Origin: Pseudomonadota bacterium
GTDB taxonomy: Bacteria > Pseudomonadota > Gammaproteobacteria > Enterobacterales > Succinivibrionaceae
Assembly: GCA_023460615.1 (NCBI GenBank)
Contig: JAEWPL010000222.1
Location: forward strand, 47,064-111,063
Reading direction: 5' to 3'
DNA length: 64,000 bases
Each line of letters begins with the position of its first letter. Within the stretch, counting starts at the first letter, position 1. Below are positions 19,602 to 29,455 of this stretch, in pieces. The notes under the pieces were generated by a model, which was not told where the DNA came from, ran no database searches, and worked only from the letters and a program-made list of their open reading frames with translations. The position numbers and the translations under genes were made by a program.

Positions 19602-19836
19602 AGAAGAAGTAGTTGTGGAGAGCACTAAGGACTTAGAGGCTCCTGTAGTAACTGAGGAAGAAATTAAAGAAGAAAAGAAACCTACTAGAACAACAGTTAG
19701 AAAGAAAAATATTACAAAGACAGTATGTAGGGTTTTGGTTGCTACGCCTTCATATTTTGTTATAGATAAAAACGGTGAAAAAATCACTGTCAACAAGAAA
19801 AATGATTATCATAGAAATGAAGAAATTTTATATTAA
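19573..19836 (+). CDS. Hypothetical basic/acidic protein
   Basis: 87 residues, AGAGGAGG upstream of ATG 19573. The N-terminal half is charged low complexity; the C-terminal half (VCRVLVATPSYFVIDKNGEKITVN) is a compact beta segment. No named family. Lies in the tail operon just before a tRNA-like element. Confidence 0.6.
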   Translation: MRIFKNKQNKEEVVVESTKDLEAPVVTEEEIKEEKKPTRTTVRKKNITKTVCRVLVATPSYFVIDKNGEKITVNKKNDYHRNEEILY

Positions 19837-19850
19837 TTTCTTCTCTTTAT

Positions 19851-19901
19851 ATAGAGTGTTCATTGGGAATTTACTGGGTTCGACTCCCAAACTCTATGCC
19901 A
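19851..19901 (+). ncRNA. 51-nt tRNA-like minihelix (acceptor plus T arm)
   Basis: ATAGAGT (19851-19857) pairs perfectly with ACTCTAT (19891-19897). Just inside is CTGGG TTCGACT CCCAA (19874-19890), a T arm with the canonical TTCRANY loop and a 4-bp stem plus one C-A mismatch. It ends G-CCA (19898-19901). The D and anticodon arms are missing; 16 nt replace them. An alternative fold pairs TTGGGA (19863-19868) with TCCCAA. Such a 12-layer stack is the minimal substrate type for RNase P or CCA-recognising enzymes. It cannot decode. Confidence 0.6.
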
Positions 19902-19925
19902 AATATTGTTGATAGGAGGGGTCAA

Positions 19926-20555
19926 ATGGACTGGAATGCGATACTTGATGAAATTAAGACTATCGGTACTGCACTTGGCACCGTAATATTTACTGCTTAT
20001 ATCACATATAAGACTTTTAGTTCAAAATTAGAAAAATGGAGGCAAGAAGATAAGGTTAATGTTTCTAAAAGTATAGAGAAACAATCTAAACTTGATTGTG
20101 AAATCATGACAGAGGCAGATAAATTGAAAGAATTATTAAATGCTGACAGAGTACAAATATATGAATTTCATAATGGGGTACATTATGCAAATGGACGTAG
20201 TGCTCTTAGAACATCTTGTACTTATGAGGTTTGTCGTTTTGGCGTAGAGAGGTGTATAGACAGATTAAATGGGATACCTCTTAGTGTTATACCAACATTT
20301 ATTAAAGCCTTGTTAGATAAAGGAGAGCTATTAGTAAAAGATTTAGAAGATATAAAAGAAACAATGCCGTCTACATATAATTTAAAAAAATCAATGAGCA
20401 TTAAATCGTTCTATGATTTTGCCATCCATAATACAAATGGAGAACCTGTGGGCTTTGTTGCAGTGCAATTTTGCAGTGATGATATTAAAAACTTAAACAA
20501 GGATGCAGTAAAAAGATTTGCTTGGTTTGTGGAGAGTAAATTGTTAGAAATGTAA
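19926..20555 (+). CDS. Membrane-anchored GAF-like protein
   Basis: 209 residues. I use ATG 19926 with AGGAGGGG upstream; earlier in-frame starts would run through the tRNA-like element. One N-terminal membrane segment (IGTALGTVIFTAYITY, about residues 12-28), a charged linker, then a GAF-like sensory fold (VQIYEFHNGVHYANGRSA ... GEPVGFVAVQF). GAF domains bind small ligands; no output domain is present. Role in the phage unknown. Confidence 0.6.
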   Translation: MDWNAILDEIKTIGTALGTVIFTAYITYKTFSSKLEKWRQEDKVNVSKSIEKQSKLDCEIMTEADKLKELLNADRVQIYEFHNGVHYANGRSALRTSCTYEVCRFGVERCIDRLNGIPLSVIPTFIKALLDKGELLVKDLEDIKETMPSTYNLKKSMSIKSFYDFAIHNTNGEPVGFVAVQFCSDDIKNLNKDAVKRFAWFVESKLLEM

Positions 20556-20573
20556 TTTTCAAGGAGGCTATCT

Positions 20574-21056
20574 ATGGAAACTAAAGAACTTTGTGAAAAG
20601 ATTAAAATTTTATTAAAAAAGAAAAAGAGTTTTGTAGATATTTGTAAAGAGTTACAACTAAAAGACTACGAGGCAATCGGATTGGTTAATTTGATGAAAC
20701 AAGATGGTGAATTGATTGATTATGTTAACGGTGAGTTAGTAAGATTAAAGACGCCGCTAAAGACTAATGATATTTATCAAGTTTCTACAAATAGTACTCA
20801 TATTCCACTATTGTTGATTAGTGATACTCATTTGTGTAGTAATTATGACAGATTAGATATTTTGCGTTATTTATATGATAAGGCAGAAGATAGAGGTATC
20901 AAATACATTTTGCATAGTGGAGATTTTACAGATGGTCGTTCTAATAGACCAGAACATATTTATGAATTAAAAGAAACGTCGTATGAAGGACAAGTTGATT
21001 ATTGTGTAGACAAATATCCAACTTTTAGTGGCAAAACTTATGTTATTTCGGGAAAT
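20574..21056 (+). CDS. Metallophosphoesterase, exon 1
   Basis: First 161 codons of an intron-split gene. Residues 1-60 look like a small winged-helix-type region (VDICKELQLKDYEAIGLVN). Then phosphoesterase motifs SDTHLC and LHSGDFTDG. It stops being coding inside the third motif, VISGN, where the intron starts; the missing HDDWW is supplied by exon 2. Unspliced, it would terminate at TAA 21057-21059. Spliced product: 309 residues. Confidence 0.85.
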
Positions 21057-21974
21057 TAACCAACGGTTTAATGGTTTCCCTAGAGGAGCAATTCTCTACA
21101 AGAACAATCTGGTGAACCTTATCAAGGGTGTGTAGTCCACGATTGAGGAATTATAGGAAAATGATAATTAAGGGCTATGCTAACAGGGGACGGTTTCAAA
21201 AAAAATACCCAATCCTGTGCCAAGTTAGGAGAAATGTATGAAAAGAATATCAGGAATTTATAAAATAACTAACATTATTAATAATAAAAGCTATATTGGT
21301 AGTAGTGTAGATATATATACAAGATGGAGGGAGCACAAACGTCGAAGCAAATGTAAATCAGAATGGACAAAAGATGTGTATGAGTCCCCCTTATATAGGT
21401 CTTTTAGAAAAAAATGGTTTAGAAAACTTTACGTTTGAAATTATAGAAGAAGTCTTGCCTAACAATTTGTTGGAAAGAGAACAATACTGGTATGACTATT
21501 ATAAACCAGAATATAATTGTATGTATCCAGATAGAGCTTTGAATTGTATGGGGCATAAACACACAGATGCCACAAAAGCCAAAATTAGCAAAAATAATTG
21601 CAGATATTGGCAAGGAAAGAAATTACCGCCATATATGATAAATAATATTATTGCTGGTAATAAAAACAAACGAAAGCAAATAATAATGTTAGACAAAAAT
21701 ACAAGAGAAGAGTTACGTTCTTTTGACGGTATATGTAATGCCTTAAGATTTTTAGGTAAAAATCCTAATAACACAAATGGTATTAAAAATTGTTGTGAAG
21801 GTATTGCAAATACTGCCTATGGATATTCTTGGAAATATTTTGAATAAAAGGTCAATCGACTATCTCGAAAGAGAGTACGTTAATTATTGATACATTAGCG
21901 GAAGCGCCAGACTCCTACATAAGTAGGATGAAGATATAGTCAGGCAAATAAAATGATAAATTATTTGAATAGTG
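21057..21974 (+). mobile_element. Group I intron in phosphoesterase gene
   Basis: 918 nt. P1 is clear: exon end GGGAAAT (21050-21056) pairs with GTTTCCC (21074-21080), with the required T-G wobble at the splice site. P10: ATG (21071-21073) pairs with CAT at the start of exon 2. The intron ends in G (21974). Near the 3' end GAAGATATAGTC is the typical P7 region. Removing it joins S-G-N to H-D-D in frame and restores the GNHD motif. It carries a GIY-YIG gene. Confidence 0.9.
21238..21847 (+). pseudogene. GIY-YIG homing endonuclease, frameshifted
   Basis: Starts ATG 21238 with GGAG upstream. First frame: GIYKITNIINNKSYIGSS, the GIY-YIG signature, ending at 21438. The second frame continues with NGLENFTFEIIEE and LEREQYWYDYYKPEYN, then a NUMOD-like tail ending GYSWKYFE at 21847. 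The frames meet at an A7 run (about 21408-21414); with six A residues the reading frame would be continuous. So either an inactive gene, a sequencing error, or slippage on the A run. Confidence 0.75.
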
Positions 21975-22421
21975 CATGATGATTGGTGGTATAAATCAAC
22001 TGGTTCAGAAATAGTTAAAGCTATTGCCAAAAGAAGAGACGATATTGTTTACTTAGGTAGCGATGTTGCTGATTTGAAAATTGGAAAATTAAAAATAAGA
22101 TTATTTCACGGAAAAGGCGGAAATGCTTATGCAAAATCTTATAAGATACAAAAATACTTAGACTCTATACCTTTAGAAGAAAGACCACATATATTACAAA
22201 CTGGGCACGTACATCAGAGTTTTTATATGAAACAAGATGATACACATTGTTTCCAAACTTCTTGCTTAGAAGATTTAACTCCATTTGCTAGGAGTATGGG
22301 GCTTGCTAATGACAAGTCAGTTTGGTGGGTTGATGTTAATATTGACGATAGAGGAAAAATTGAAAGTATTAACCAAGAGTTAGAGACTTTCAATGCAAAG
22401 AAGTTGGTGAGAAGAAAGTGA
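21975..22421 (+). CDS. Metallophosphoesterase, exon 2
   Basis: Continues exon 1 in frame: HDDWWYK completes the GNHD motif, then RLFHGKGG and QTGHVHQSF supply the last metal-binding histidines. C-terminus ends VRRK. Located in the tail operon upstream of a RuvC-like gene; substrate unknown. The stop TGA overlaps the GTG start of the next gene. Confidence 0.85.
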   Translation, partial: HDDWWYKSTGSEIVKAIAKRRDDIVYLGSDVADLKIGKLKIRLFHGKGGNAYAKSYKIQKYLDSIPLEERPHILQTGHVHQSFYMKQDDTHCFQTSCLEDLTPFARSMGLANDKSVWWVDVNIDDRGKIESINQELETFNAKKLVRRK

Positions 22422-22618
22422 TTGATGCAGTCCTGAAACTTATATTGGCGGTCTTTGTATTGTCAATGATTATATTTCCAGCTTATGTTAATTTGTTTAA
22501 AGAACGATTGTGGGAATATGTGAAACAAAAGTTGGAAGAACAAGAAAAACACGATAAGTTAGTGAGAAATATGAAACAAAGGAAGAAGGGCAATCAAGGA
22601 AAAAGTATTATAAAATAG
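22418..22618 (+). CDS. Small single-pass membrane protein
   Basis: 66 residues, GTG start overlapping the upstream TGA (GTGA). Residues about 5-25 (LKLILAVFVLSMIIFPAYV) form a membrane helix, followed by a long charged helix rich in Lys and Glu. No family recognised. Confidence 0.55.
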   Translation: MIDAVLKLILAVFVLSMIIFPAYVNLFKERLWEYVKQKLEEQEKHDKLVRNMKQRKKGNQGKSIIK

Positions 22619-22630
22619 GGAGGCTGTACT

Positions 22631-23146
22631 ATGATTTTGGGGTTAGATATGGCTACCAAAAAAACAGGATATGGTCTGCTTGACGAAGAGGCTAATCTGT
22701 ATGATTATGGTGTCATTCGTACTACAAGTGAAGAGCCAAGAGATAGAATACGTGAAGTATACGATGCTATTGAGGCTATAATTAACAAGTATAATATAGA
22801 ACATATGGTGTTTGAAGATGTGCCAGTAACAAATCATAATAATTTAAAGACTGGAAAAGATTTGTGTATATTGCAAGGTGCAATCTTATCGTTATGTTTT
22901 AAATATAATATAGAGTATTCTTTTTATGCTCCGTCTTCTTGGAGAAGTTTAATTGGAACTTATGATGGGACAAGACAGGGTATGAAAAGAGAAATTCAAA
23001 AGCAAAGAGCTGTAGATAGAGTAAATGAAATTTATAACTTAGGTTTTGTATATAATGCTACAGAGACCAAAACTAGACATACAGATGATGATAAAGCAGA
23101 GGCTATATGTTTAGGATTGGCTTATATAGAAGATATTAGTAAATAA
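22631..23146 (+). CDS. RuvC-like Holliday junction resolvase
   Basis: 171 residues. Acidic active-site residues of the RNase H-like resolvase fold are visible: GLDMATKKTGYG (first Asp), VFEDVP (Glu) and HTDDDKAEA (C-terminal Asp pair). It would resolve branched DNA before packaging. GGGAGG upstream. Lies among tail genes, an unusual but not unique place in phages. Confidence 0.85.
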   Translation: MILGLDMATKKTGYGLLDEEANLYDYGVIRTTSEEPRDRIREVYDAIEAIINKYNIEHMVFEDVPVTNHNNLKTGKDLCILQGAILSLCFKYNIEYSFYAPSSWRSLIGTYDGTRQGMKREIQKQRAVDRVNEIYNLGFVYNATETKTRHTDDDKAEAICLGLAYIEDISK

Positions 23147-23157
23147 GGAGGATTATT

Positions 23158-23658
23158 ATGGAAGTTATTACAGTTAAAGAGAAAAAAATTACATTAAAGA
23201 AAGATTACTTAACAAATGGAGAGGTAAATTATATTGTAGGAGAGGTTTTAAAAATTTATGACCAATCAGGAGATATAGATGGTTATGATTATAGTCCTTT
23301 AGCTATGATTACAAACTTTTACGCTTTATTGTTTGCAGAATGTATTGAAGGTTACGACCTTGACGATGTAGATATGTATAATGAATATTATAATATCGGT
23401 ACACAATATGAATTATTGAGAGTTGTAACTAATGCTGATGAGGCTTATCATTTAATGATGTCTTTATCAAAACAAATCAATAGTATAGAAAATACTGTGA
23501 ACAGGAGTCTTCAAAAAATTGTTGGTATGATTTCAGATAAAATACCTGATGCCAAAACTATGACAAAAATGGTTAATAAATTACCAAAGGAATGGCAAAA
23601 GGCTGTAGATAATTACAACCAAATTACAGGTAAAGAAGAAATAAAAGAAGACGAATAA
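23158..23658 (+). CDS. Putative tail assembly protein
   Basis: 166 residues, AAGGAGG upstream. Helical, ends in an acidic tail GKEEIKEDE that overlaps a terminator stem. Positioned two genes before the tape measure, where chaperones usually lie, but no frameshift partner is seen. Confidence 0.5.
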   Translation: MEVITVKEKKITLKKDYLTNGEVNYIVGEVLKIYDQSGDIDGYDYSPLAMITNFYALLFAECIEGYDLDDVDMYNEYYNIGTQYELLRVVTNADEAYHLMMSLSKQINSIENTVNRSLQKIVGMISDKIPDAKTMTKMVNKLPKEWQKAVDNYNQITGKEEIKEDE

Positions 23659-23672
23659 GTCTTCTTTTTTTT
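23643..23672 (+). terminator. Intrinsic terminator in tail operon
   Basis: AAAAGAAGAC (23643-23652), loop GAATAA, GTCTTCTTTT (23659-23668), T run to 23672. The stem includes the stop codon of the upstream gene. It may attenuate transcription into the tape measure region. Confidence 0.8.
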
Positions 23673-23708
23673 AGGAAATAACAAAAATTGAGGGAGGAGG
23701 CTGGGTTT

Positions 23709-24215
23709 ATGGCTAGTATCAATTATGTAGCCAGCACAACTCAATTAAACAAGGAATTATCAGATATATTAGAAAAGGTCATTGATGCTGTTTCTGAGAC
23801 CCTATTAAAGGATTTTAGGCAGCATTTGGATGCTACTATTTATGCCGCTCCCAAAGGAGATTATGTTCGTAATCGTGAAAATGGGGGTTTTTATGCTGGT
23901 TGGGAAATAAAAGAAGACCAGTCAAGTGCAATTAAAGGTTATATTAGAAGATTGGCATTTGATGGGGGAAACTTAGTCGCTCCTAGTATTGATAATGGTT
24001 TAGCACATGGTGGAATTGGAGGAAGAGACATTAGAGGTTATATGTCTTGGATTTTAAATGATATTACTTCTAACGATTTATATTCATATGCTGGTGGCGC
24101 TCATTACCTAGAAAACAATGATGGGTATTGGAATACATATTTGGCAGGCATAGATGACAAAGTAGACAAGTGGTTAAATAAGGAATTTAAAAAATATGGA
24201 ATAGTGAGGAGGTGA
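23709..24215 (+). CDS. Hypothetical tail protein before tape measure
   Basis: 168 residues from ATG 23709; the GGGAGGAGG at 23692-23700 favours this start over 23688. Contains GFYAGWEI and GGIGGRDIRGYMSW, with a Gly-rich centre. Ends 6 nt before the tape measure start. Probable tail-assembly or minor tail protein by context. Confidence 0.55.
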   Translation: MASINYVASTTQLNKELSDILEKVIDAVSETLLKDFRQHLDATIYAAPKGDYVRNRENGGFYAGWEIKEDQSSAIKGYIRRLAFDGGNLVAPSIDNGLAHGGIGGRDIRGYMSWILNDITSNDLYSYAGGAHYLENNDGYWNTYLAGIDDKVDKWLNKEFKKYGIVRR

Positions 24216-24221
24216 AGATAG

Positions 24222-27200
24222 ATGAATAAAGAATATTATATTAAATTACAAGCGAAAATAGATGATAGTTCTAAAACTATTAACGAATTAAATAAACAAA
24301 TAAAGACAATGGAAAATAAAATTAGTTCGTTAGAAATTAAAGTAAAAATGCCTTCATCTGCCAACAAAGGTTTTGGCGACTTAAATACTCAACTTAATAA
24401 GTTAAAAATTAATATGTCCGAATTTCAGAATAATATCTTAAGCACAAGTAATTCTTTTGATACTACTACTACTAGATATACTAATAATGCTGGTAAAATA
24501 TTAACAATCCAAGAAAAAATGATTGCTGGTGAAAAAAAATATAAATTAAGTTTAAAAGAAATTGGGAGCGCTGTAGAAACCAATGCTAAACAAGCTGATA
24601 AATGGCAATATTCTTGGAGTAAGGCATTTCAATCATTTACAACATATATGTCTGTAACAACAGTATTCTATCAAATTATACATACAATAAAAGATATGAT
24701 TAGTGAAGTTACCGACCTTGATGGGGCATTAGTAGAATTGAAAAAAGTAACCGATTTAGAAGGAGAGTCTTTACAGAGATTTACAAGAGAAGCCTATGCT
24801 GCTGGTGCAAATGTTGCTAAGACTGGTACAGAAATGGTTGAAGCTGCTACATCATTTGCTAAGGCTGGTTACAATGAAGACCAAATTCTACAGCTTGGTG
24901 AAGTTGCTGCAATGTATACTAATATTGCTGACGAAGCTATTAGTAGTGCTGATTCCGCAGATTTTATTATTGCACAATTAAAAGCATTTAATTTAGAGTC
25001 TGATGATTTGAACAAAACATTGGAAAATTCTTATCACATTATAGATGCGGTTAATGAGGTTTCAAATAACTTTGCTGTAAGTTCTTCTGATATTGCTACC
25101 AATTTAGGTAAAGCAAGTTCAGTTATGGCAAATGCTGGTAACAGTATGGAACAGATGATTGGTTTAATGACCGCTGGTACTGAGGTAACACGTAATGCTA
25201 GTAAAGTGGCAAATGGATTGAAAACTATTACTCTACGTCTACAAGGAATGGACGATGAAGGAGGAAAGAGCCTCGAATTAATGTCTCAAATGGAGGGATT
25301 ATTCAATAAGTTAGGAAAGACGGTTTATAATACCGACGGTACGCTTAAAAATACTTATGATTTATTAGGTGAGTTAGCAGATGTTTATCCAACATTAACG
25401 GCTGCTGAAAAGGCGTATGTTACCGAAACTATTGCTGGTAAGTATCAAGCACAAAATGCTGCTGCTATTTTATCTAACTGGAAAACTGCTGTTGACGCAA
25501 CTGCCACAGCATTAGACTCGCAAGGTAGTGCTATGAAAGAAAATAGCAAATACTTGGACAGTATTCAAGGTAGGATGGCAAACTTTAATAGTGCTTTTGA
25601 GCAATTGTCTCAAAGTGTTATGAGTAGCGATTTGATAAAATGGTTTATTGATTTAGGTACAGCTATTGTAAATATTGCAAACAGTGATTTTGGTAAATTC
25701 TTAACCAAGTTTACTTTATTGTTTGTTTCAACAAAATCTGGTATTGTTATAATTGGAAAATTAATAGACACATTTAAAAAATTTGGAAAGTCTATATCTA
25801 GCACTTATAGTGTTTTACAAAAGTATAACGAACTCAATATCTTAACTAAAAACTCAACTAACGGTGTGGTAACCGCAGAAGAGGCTAAAATTTTAGTTCA
25901 GGGTAAGGCAATTTTAACTCAATTAGCTTTAAATGCTGCTATTGCTGCTGGAACAATTATTTTAATGGCTGCGGTATCAGCATATCAAAACGCGAAGGCT
26001 GCTCAAGAAGAACAAATTAAACAGGTATCAGAGAATGCTCAGGCTTATGAAGATGAGGCTAGTAGCATAGATAATACTATTAAGAAATTCCAATCTTTAA
26101 GAGAAACATTAGATGACAATACATCTAGTTATCAAGATGCCTTGAGTGCAAGAGAAGAATTGATAGAAATACAAAAAAGTTTAAAGAAGGAATATGGCGA
26201 TGAAGCAGATAATATTGATTTAGTAACTGGTTCTATTAGTGAACAAATAGAAGAGTTAAAGAAATTAAAAGCTCAACGTGCCAATGATTATTTGGACGAC
26301 AACCAAAGTGGTTACAATAATGCAAAAAAAGAAGTATATGGAAAGAATAATTATAGAAGAAGTATGCTTATAGGCTCTGGTTATATTGATGCGAGAGACT
26401 ATGACTATGCCGTAAAGCATAAACAAATGACCGAAGAAGAAGCTAAGGTATATAAAGAAAGAATAGCTAATGCAGAAAAATTTGACAAAGATATGCAGGA
26501 TATTTTAAAAAAATATTCTACTAAGAACTCTGTGAGGGATGATGGTCAAGGATTTATCAGTTTTAAGACCGATAGTGTTGATAAATCTAAGAAGGCTTTA
26601 GAAAAAGTTAAAAAGTATCTGCAAGATAATGAAGAAGAAATTGTAAAATCTGGTATTATGTCTCAAGAGTCATTTAATTTTAGGTTAAATGAAGTTGATA
26701 AAGAGCTAAACAATATAACTAAGAAATTTGGAGACAGTTATAAAGCAATAGAAGAATATGAAGACAAAATGAAGGACGCTGCTGGTTGGGAGTCTTTTAA
26801 AGGTAAACTTGAGGAACTATCTAAAACTACAGTTTTAAATAAAGATAATATTAAGGAACTATTAAAAGAATATCCTGGTCTTGAAGATGCTTTAAGCAAA
26901 AATGATATTACTATTGATAAGTTAATTAAAGATTTCCAAAATCTTAGTACAGTCACTGACACACTCATTTCTAATAACGAAGGTCTGGCAGATGCTTTAG
27001 CTAATATTACTTTAGATGGTAAAGTAGACCAAACAGAAATGAATGAATTGCTTGAGAAGTTTCCAACTTTGAAAGAACAGTTAGAGGGTACTGGTTATAC
27101 TCTTGATGATATTATTGACAAATTCCCTGCCTTATTATATGCTGCTACAGGAACATTTGGTAGTATTATCGATGATTTGGATAATTTACAATCTGCATAT

Positions 27201-28283
27201 GAAACAGTAACCTCTGCATTAGAAGAATATAATAACACTGGTTATTTTTCAATAGACACGTTAGAACAATTATTAGCTTTAGACCAAAAATATTTGGATG
27301 CTTTAGTGGATGAGAATGGAGTCATTAGGGATAATACCTCCGCATTTCAAGTTTTAGCTAATGCTAAATTAGACGAATTACAGGCTTCAGAAGATAGCAG
27401 ATATATGAAAGAATTAAATCGTCTAGCATCTTTAAATGAGGCTGGTGCCGCACAGTTGGCCGCTAGTAGTATCAATGCACATAAAGATGCAATGGCTGGA
27501 CAGGAAGTTAATGCTGAGGCTTTACGAGCTCAAATTCAAAAGAATATTGAGGCTTTTAACGAAGAGTCTGCCGCAGCATTACAAGCGGCCTATGATATAA
27601 ATGAGGCTACACACAAAAGAAATAATGCAATTATAAACAACACTCGTCAGGGTTTAAAAAGTAATTACAAAGTTTCAATAGGTGGTTCTAGTAAAAAATC
27701 ATCAAGCAACAAATCTAAAAAGTCTGAAAAAGAGTGGTGGGAAACAGAACTTGAAAAATTGCAAAATCAATTCAAGTACAATGAAATCACTATTGAAGAA
27801 TATATTAGAGGTTTAGATAAATTACTTGGCAAGGTAAAAAAGGGAACAGATGCTTGGCGTAAAATTAATGAGGAACTTCAAAAGCAACGTTTAACTAAAG
27901 TGGAAGACGACTACAAGCGTGGAACAATTAGTCTTGACGAATACATTAAGAAGTTGAAAGAATTAATTAAGGCTTATAAGAAAGGTTCTGATGCTTGGAA
28001 TGATTTAGCTGATAAAATCAAGAAAGCACTTCAAGATAAAGCAGATAAACAAAAAGATGATTTAGCTACCGCTGAAGATGCTGCTGTAGGTATTATTGAT
28101 GATGAAATTGATAAGTTGAAGAAACTTAAAGAAGAGCAGGAAGATTATTACGATAAATTAATTGATGATAAAAAAGCAGCTAACGATGAAACAGAAAAGG
28201 AATTAGAATTAGCAAGACTTCAAGAAGCACTTGCTAACGCCCAAAAAGAAAAGACTAAACGCGTATGGCGTGAAGGTATCGGT
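24222..28283 (+). CDS. Tail tape measure protein, exon 1
   Basis: 1354 codons of an intron-split gene. N-terminal coiled coil, then a TP901-type core (about residues 165-345: LDGALVELKKVTDLEGES, ITLRLQGMDDEG). Two hydrophobic segments lie near residues 485-520 and 563-585. Long coiled-coil and Lys/Glu-rich region toward the end. Coding sense ends at REGIG, where the intron begins. Joined to exon 2 the protein is 1641 residues; it sets tail length. Confidence 0.9.
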
Positions 28284-29455
28284 AAAAAGTCAGCCGATAT
28301 AAAAGATAACTATATCGGTCAAATGCTAGGAATAGTAAAGACCGAGGTAAGACTAAATTTAAGGTGGTGTGTTTATGGGTAGAACAAGAAAAAAAACACA
28401 TCAAGAATTTATTAAAGAAATGCAAACAAAACATCCTAATTTAACAATATTAAGCGAGTATTACAATTCGCAGACTAGAATGAAATATAGATGTAATAAG
28501 TGTGGGTTAATTTGGGTGGCTACTGCCTCAAAACTTAGTGCTGGTAGAAGTTGCCCACAATGCGCTGGTAACAAATTAAAAAGTCACAGCGAATTTGTTG
28601 AACAGGTTAAAAAGATAAATCCTAATATTGATGTAATTAGTCAATATAAAAGTACAGCTTATAAAGTATCTTTTAAATGTAAAGTTTGTGGTTATGAATG
28701 GTCTACAAAACCAGGGGGTGTACTAAGAGGTAAAGGATGCTATATGTGTGGGAAGAAGCATATGGGTGAAAAGAATAGAAAACCTTCTTTTGAATTTGAA
28801 GAAGAGATAAAAAAGATAAACCCCAGTATAAAGTTGCTAGAGCCATATCAGAATGACAAGACAAAAATATTATGTGAATGTGTTACTTGTAATGAAGAAT
28901 GGTTCGCATGGCCTTCTGGGTTAAAAAGTGGGCATGGGTGTCCTTATTGTAGTTTTTCTCATGGAGAAGCAAAAATAAAAAACATACTTAGCTCTTATAA
29001 TATAACATTTATATCCCAATATAAATTCAATGACTTGCTAGGCATTGGGAATAGACAATTATCCTATGATTTTTATCTTCCTGAATATAATTTGCTAATA
29101 GAATATCAAGGTAAACAACATAAACAACCTATAGCATATTTTGGAGGAGAAGAAACCTTTAAAAGACAAAAAGAACATGACCGAAGAAAAAGAGAATATG
29201 CTTTTCAACATAACATTAAATTATTAGAAATTTGGTATTATGAAAACATAGAAAACAAATTAAAAGAAACCTTAAATTTAGAAACCGTAACGACTACAGG
29301 ATGTTAATGGTGACATTAACATTGAAGTTATCGACATTATACCCAATAATGTTAATATATAGTCTGGACTGCAGATATAATATAATGAAACTGCAGAGAT
29401 AAGATTAACGTCTTATCCGCCATATTATAATATATGGTCATAAAAGTAACAGTCG
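28284..29455 (+). mobile_element. Group I intron in tape measure gene
   Basis: 1172 nt. P1: exon end TATCGGT (28277-28283) pairs with GCCGATA (28293-28299) with the T-G wobble at the splice site. P10: TCA (28290-28292) can pair with TGG at the start of exon 2. The last intron base is G (29455). ATATATAGTCTGGAC near 29354 fits the P7 region. Splicing joins REGIG to WIWEADQEA, which restores the usual tape-measure sequence. It encodes a Vsr-like endonuclease. Confidence 0.88.
28375..29307 (+). CDS. Intron-encoded Vsr/EDxHD-like homing endonuclease
   Basis: 310 residues, ATG 28375. Three zinc-ribbon repeats (CNKCG...CPQC, CKVCG...CYMC, CVTC...CPYC) in residues 35-195 would read DNA. The C-terminal domain has GEAKIKNIL, LSYDFYLPEYNLLIEYQG and KQKEHDRRKREYA, the pattern of very-short-patch-repair-like nucleases such as I-Bth0305I. 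It should cut intron-less tape measure alleles to spread the intron. Confidence 0.8.
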   Translation: MGRTRKKTHQEFIKEMQTKHPNLTILSEYYNSQTRMKYRCNKCGLIWVATASKLSAGRSCPQCAGNKLKSHSEFVEQVKKINPNIDVISQYKSTAYKVSFKCKVCGYEWSTKPGGVLRGKGCYMCGKKHMGEKNRKPSFEFEEEIKKINPSIKLLEPYQNDKTKILCECVTCNEEWFAWPSGLKSGHGCPYCSFSHGEAKIKNILSSYNITFISQYKFNDLLGIGNRQLSYDFYLPEYNLLIEYQGKQHKQPIAYFGGEETFKRQKEHDRRKREYAFQHNIKLLEIWYYENIENKLKETLNLETVTTTGC

